The notes under the pieces: model-generated | Database searches by the model: none | Told to the model about the DNA's origin: nothing | Seen by the model: the letters and a program-made list of their open reading frames with translations, nothing else | Program-made: the position numbers and the translations under genes | Source of the DNA: Lepidurus packardi | Taxonomy: Eukaryota; Arthropoda; Branchiopoda; Notostraca; Triopsidae | Direction of reading: 5' to 3' | DNA: 64,000 bases | NCBI GenBank assembly: GCA_023053545.1 | Contig: JAKZAN010000110.1 | Location: 45,501-109,500 of the forward strand | In this document: in pieces, positions 61,701 through 64,000 of the stretch | How positions within the stretch are numbered: position 1 is the stretch's first letter | Layout: each line of letters begins with the position of its first letter

Positions 61701-64000
61701 ATTAATGAATTACTGACTTAATTCATGAATTAGTGACTTGATTCATGAATTACTGACTTAATACATGAATTACTGACCTAATTCATAAATGACTGACTTA
61801 ATTCATGAATTACTGACTTAGTTAATGAATTACTGACTTAATTCATGAATTACTTACTTAATTCATGTATTACTGACCTAATTCAGTAATTACTGACTTA
61901 ATTCCCGAATTACTGACTTAATTCATGAATTACTGACTTAATTAATGAATTACTGACTTAGATAAAATAATTACTGACTTAATTCATGAATTACTGACTT
62001 AATTAATTAATTACTTACTTAATTAATGAACTGCTGATTTAATTAATGAATTACTGAATTAATTCATGAATTACTTACTTAATTCTTGAATTAATGACTT
62101 AATTCATGAATTTCTGACTTAATTCATGAATTACGGACTTAATTCATGAATAACTTACTTAATTCATGAATTACTGACTTAATTCATGAATTACTTACTT
62201 AATTCATGTATTACTGACTTAATTCATGAATTACTGACTTAATTCATGAATTACTGACTTAATTCATGAATTACTGACTTAATTCATGAATTACTGACTT
62301 AATTCCTGAATTACTAACTTAGCTCATGAATTACTGACTTAATTCCTGAATTACTGACTTAATTCCTGAATTACTGACTTAATTCCTGAATTACTGACTT
62401 AATTCATGAATTACTGACTTAATTCATGAATTACTGACTTAATTCATGAATTACTGACTTAATTCATGAATTACTGACTTAATTCATGAATTACTGACTT
62501 AATTAATGAATTACTGACTTAGATAAAATAATTACTGACTTAATTCATGAATTACTGACTTAATTACTGAATTACGGACTTAGATAAATAATTACGGACT
62601 TAAGTCATGAATTACTGACTTGATTCATGAATTACTGACTTAATTCATGTATTACTGACCTAATTCAGGAATTACTGACTTAATTAATGAATTACTGACT
62701 TAATTAATTAATTACTGACTTTATTAATGAATTACTGACTTAATTCATGATTTATTGAGTAAATTCATGAATTACTGACTTGATTCATGAATTACTGATT
62801 TAATTCATTTATTACTGACCAAATTCAGGAATTACTGACTTAATTCATGAATTACTGACTTAATTCACGAATTACTGACTTAATTAATGAATTACTGACT
62901 TAATTCATGAATTAGTGACTTGATTCATGAATTACTGACTTAATTCATGAATTACTGACCTAATTCATAAATGACTGACTTAATTCATGAATTACTGACT
63001 TAGTTAATGAATTACTGACTTAATTCATGAATTACTTACTTAATTCATGTATTACTGACCTAATTCAGTAATTACTGACTTAATTCCCGAATTACTGACT
63101 TAATTCATGAATTACTGACTTAATTAATGAATTACTGACTTAGATAAAATAATTACTGACTTAATTCATGAATTACTGACTTAATTAATTAATTACTTAC
63201 TTAATTAATGAACTGCTGATTTAATTAATGAATTACTGACTTAATTAATGAATAACTGACTAAATTCATGAATTACTGACTAAATTCATGAATTACTTAC
63301 TTAATTCATGTATTACTGACTTAATTCATGAATTACTGACTTAATTACTGAATTACGGACTTAATTAATGAATTACTGACGTAATTGATTAATTACTGAC
63401 TTAATTAATGAATTACTGACTTTATTAATGAATTACTGACTTAATTCATGATTTATTGAGTAAATTCATGAATTACTGACTTAATTCATGAATTACTGAC
63501 CTAATTCATGAATGACTGACTTAATTCATGAATTACTGACTTAGTTAATGAATTACTGACTTAATTAATGAATTACTGACTTTATTAATGAATTACTGAC
63601 TTAATTCATGATTCATTGAGTAAATTCATGAATTACTGACTTAATTCATGAATTACTGACCTAATTCATAAATGACTGACTTAATTCATGTATTACTGAC
63701 TTAATTCATGAATTACTGACTTAATTCATGAATTACTGACTTAATTCATGAATTACTGACTTAATTCCTGAATTACTAACTTAGCTCATGAATTACTGAC
63801 TTAATTCCTGAATTACTGACTTAATTCCTGAATTACTGACTTAATTCATGAATTACTGACTTAATTAATGAATTACTGACTTAATTCATGAATTACTGAC
63901 TTAATTAATGAATTACTGACTTAGATAAAATAATTACTGACTTAATTCATGAATTACTGACTAAATTCATGAATTACTTACTTAATTCATGTATTACTGA
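55747..64000. repeat. AT-rich 20-bp satellite array to window end
   Basis: About 8.25 kb of 20-bp satellite begins with the irregular edge sequence, here missing about 120 bp present after blocks A and B, then continues as regular monomers. From about 60.7 kb on it parallels 34.0-37.3 kb: the 21-bp variant at 34610 matches 61335 and the marker at 35591 matches 62316, both at an offset of 26725 bp. The later marker at 63778 has shifted by two monomers. No gene is seen. The array continues past the window. Confidence 0.96.

Noticed and set aside
16997-64000. CRISPR-like array of regular short repeats
   Set aside because: Repeats abut directly with no unique spacers, there are no cas genes, and the coding context is a eukaryotic LINE. 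It is satellite DNA.

Overview
The window is eukaryotic and most likely from an arthropod, probably an insect. Its coding content is one family of non-LTR (LINE-like) retrotransposon of the I/Jockey/R1 type: a Gag-like ORF1 with three zinc knuckles, and an ORF2 with an EEP/APE endonuclease, reverse transcriptase, RNase H and a C-terminal zinc motif. No host gene, tRNA, rRNA or bacterial feature is visible. The host assignment is an inference from element type and satellite content. No species can be named.

Layout. Positions 1-16160 hold three head-to-tail copies of the same element, repeating every 5539 bp. Copy 1 is cut by the window edge; copies 2 and 3 are complete with both ORFs open. A fourth copy, truncated at both ends (16161-16708), joins the tail of copy 3 to satellite DNA. 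From there to 64000 everything is satellite except one 5'-truncated copy (37862-39533), which sits inside the satellite between clear target-site duplications. There are two satellites. The first is an AT-rich 20-bp monomer, TTAATTCATGAATTACTGAC, containing a perfect 14-bp palindrome (16997-37862, 39534-51488, 52007-55243, 55747-64000). The second is a 5/10-bp repeat of TGACC/TCACC/TTACT type forming three blocks (16709-16996, 51489-52006, 55244-55746). On the minus strand these blocks read as TCAGG/TGAGG/TCAAG/TAAGG pentamers, resembling insect telomeric pentamers. The 20-mers are organised into many higher-order repeats whose periods differ by multiples of 20 bp.

How the parts fit. ORF1 should package the element RNA. 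ORF2 should nick target DNA, prime reverse transcription from the 3' tail (after a conserved 3'UTR hairpin) and remove RNA with its RNase H. The identical head-to-tail junctions, the fragment next to telomere-like pentamers, and the agreement in polarity (element heads and the 3' end of the G-rich strand both point left) fit a subtelomeric region whose chromosome end, if near, lies to the left. A telomere-maintenance role like Drosophila HeT-A/TART is a hypothesis, not shown. Local unequal crossing-over is an adequate alternative for the equal spacing.
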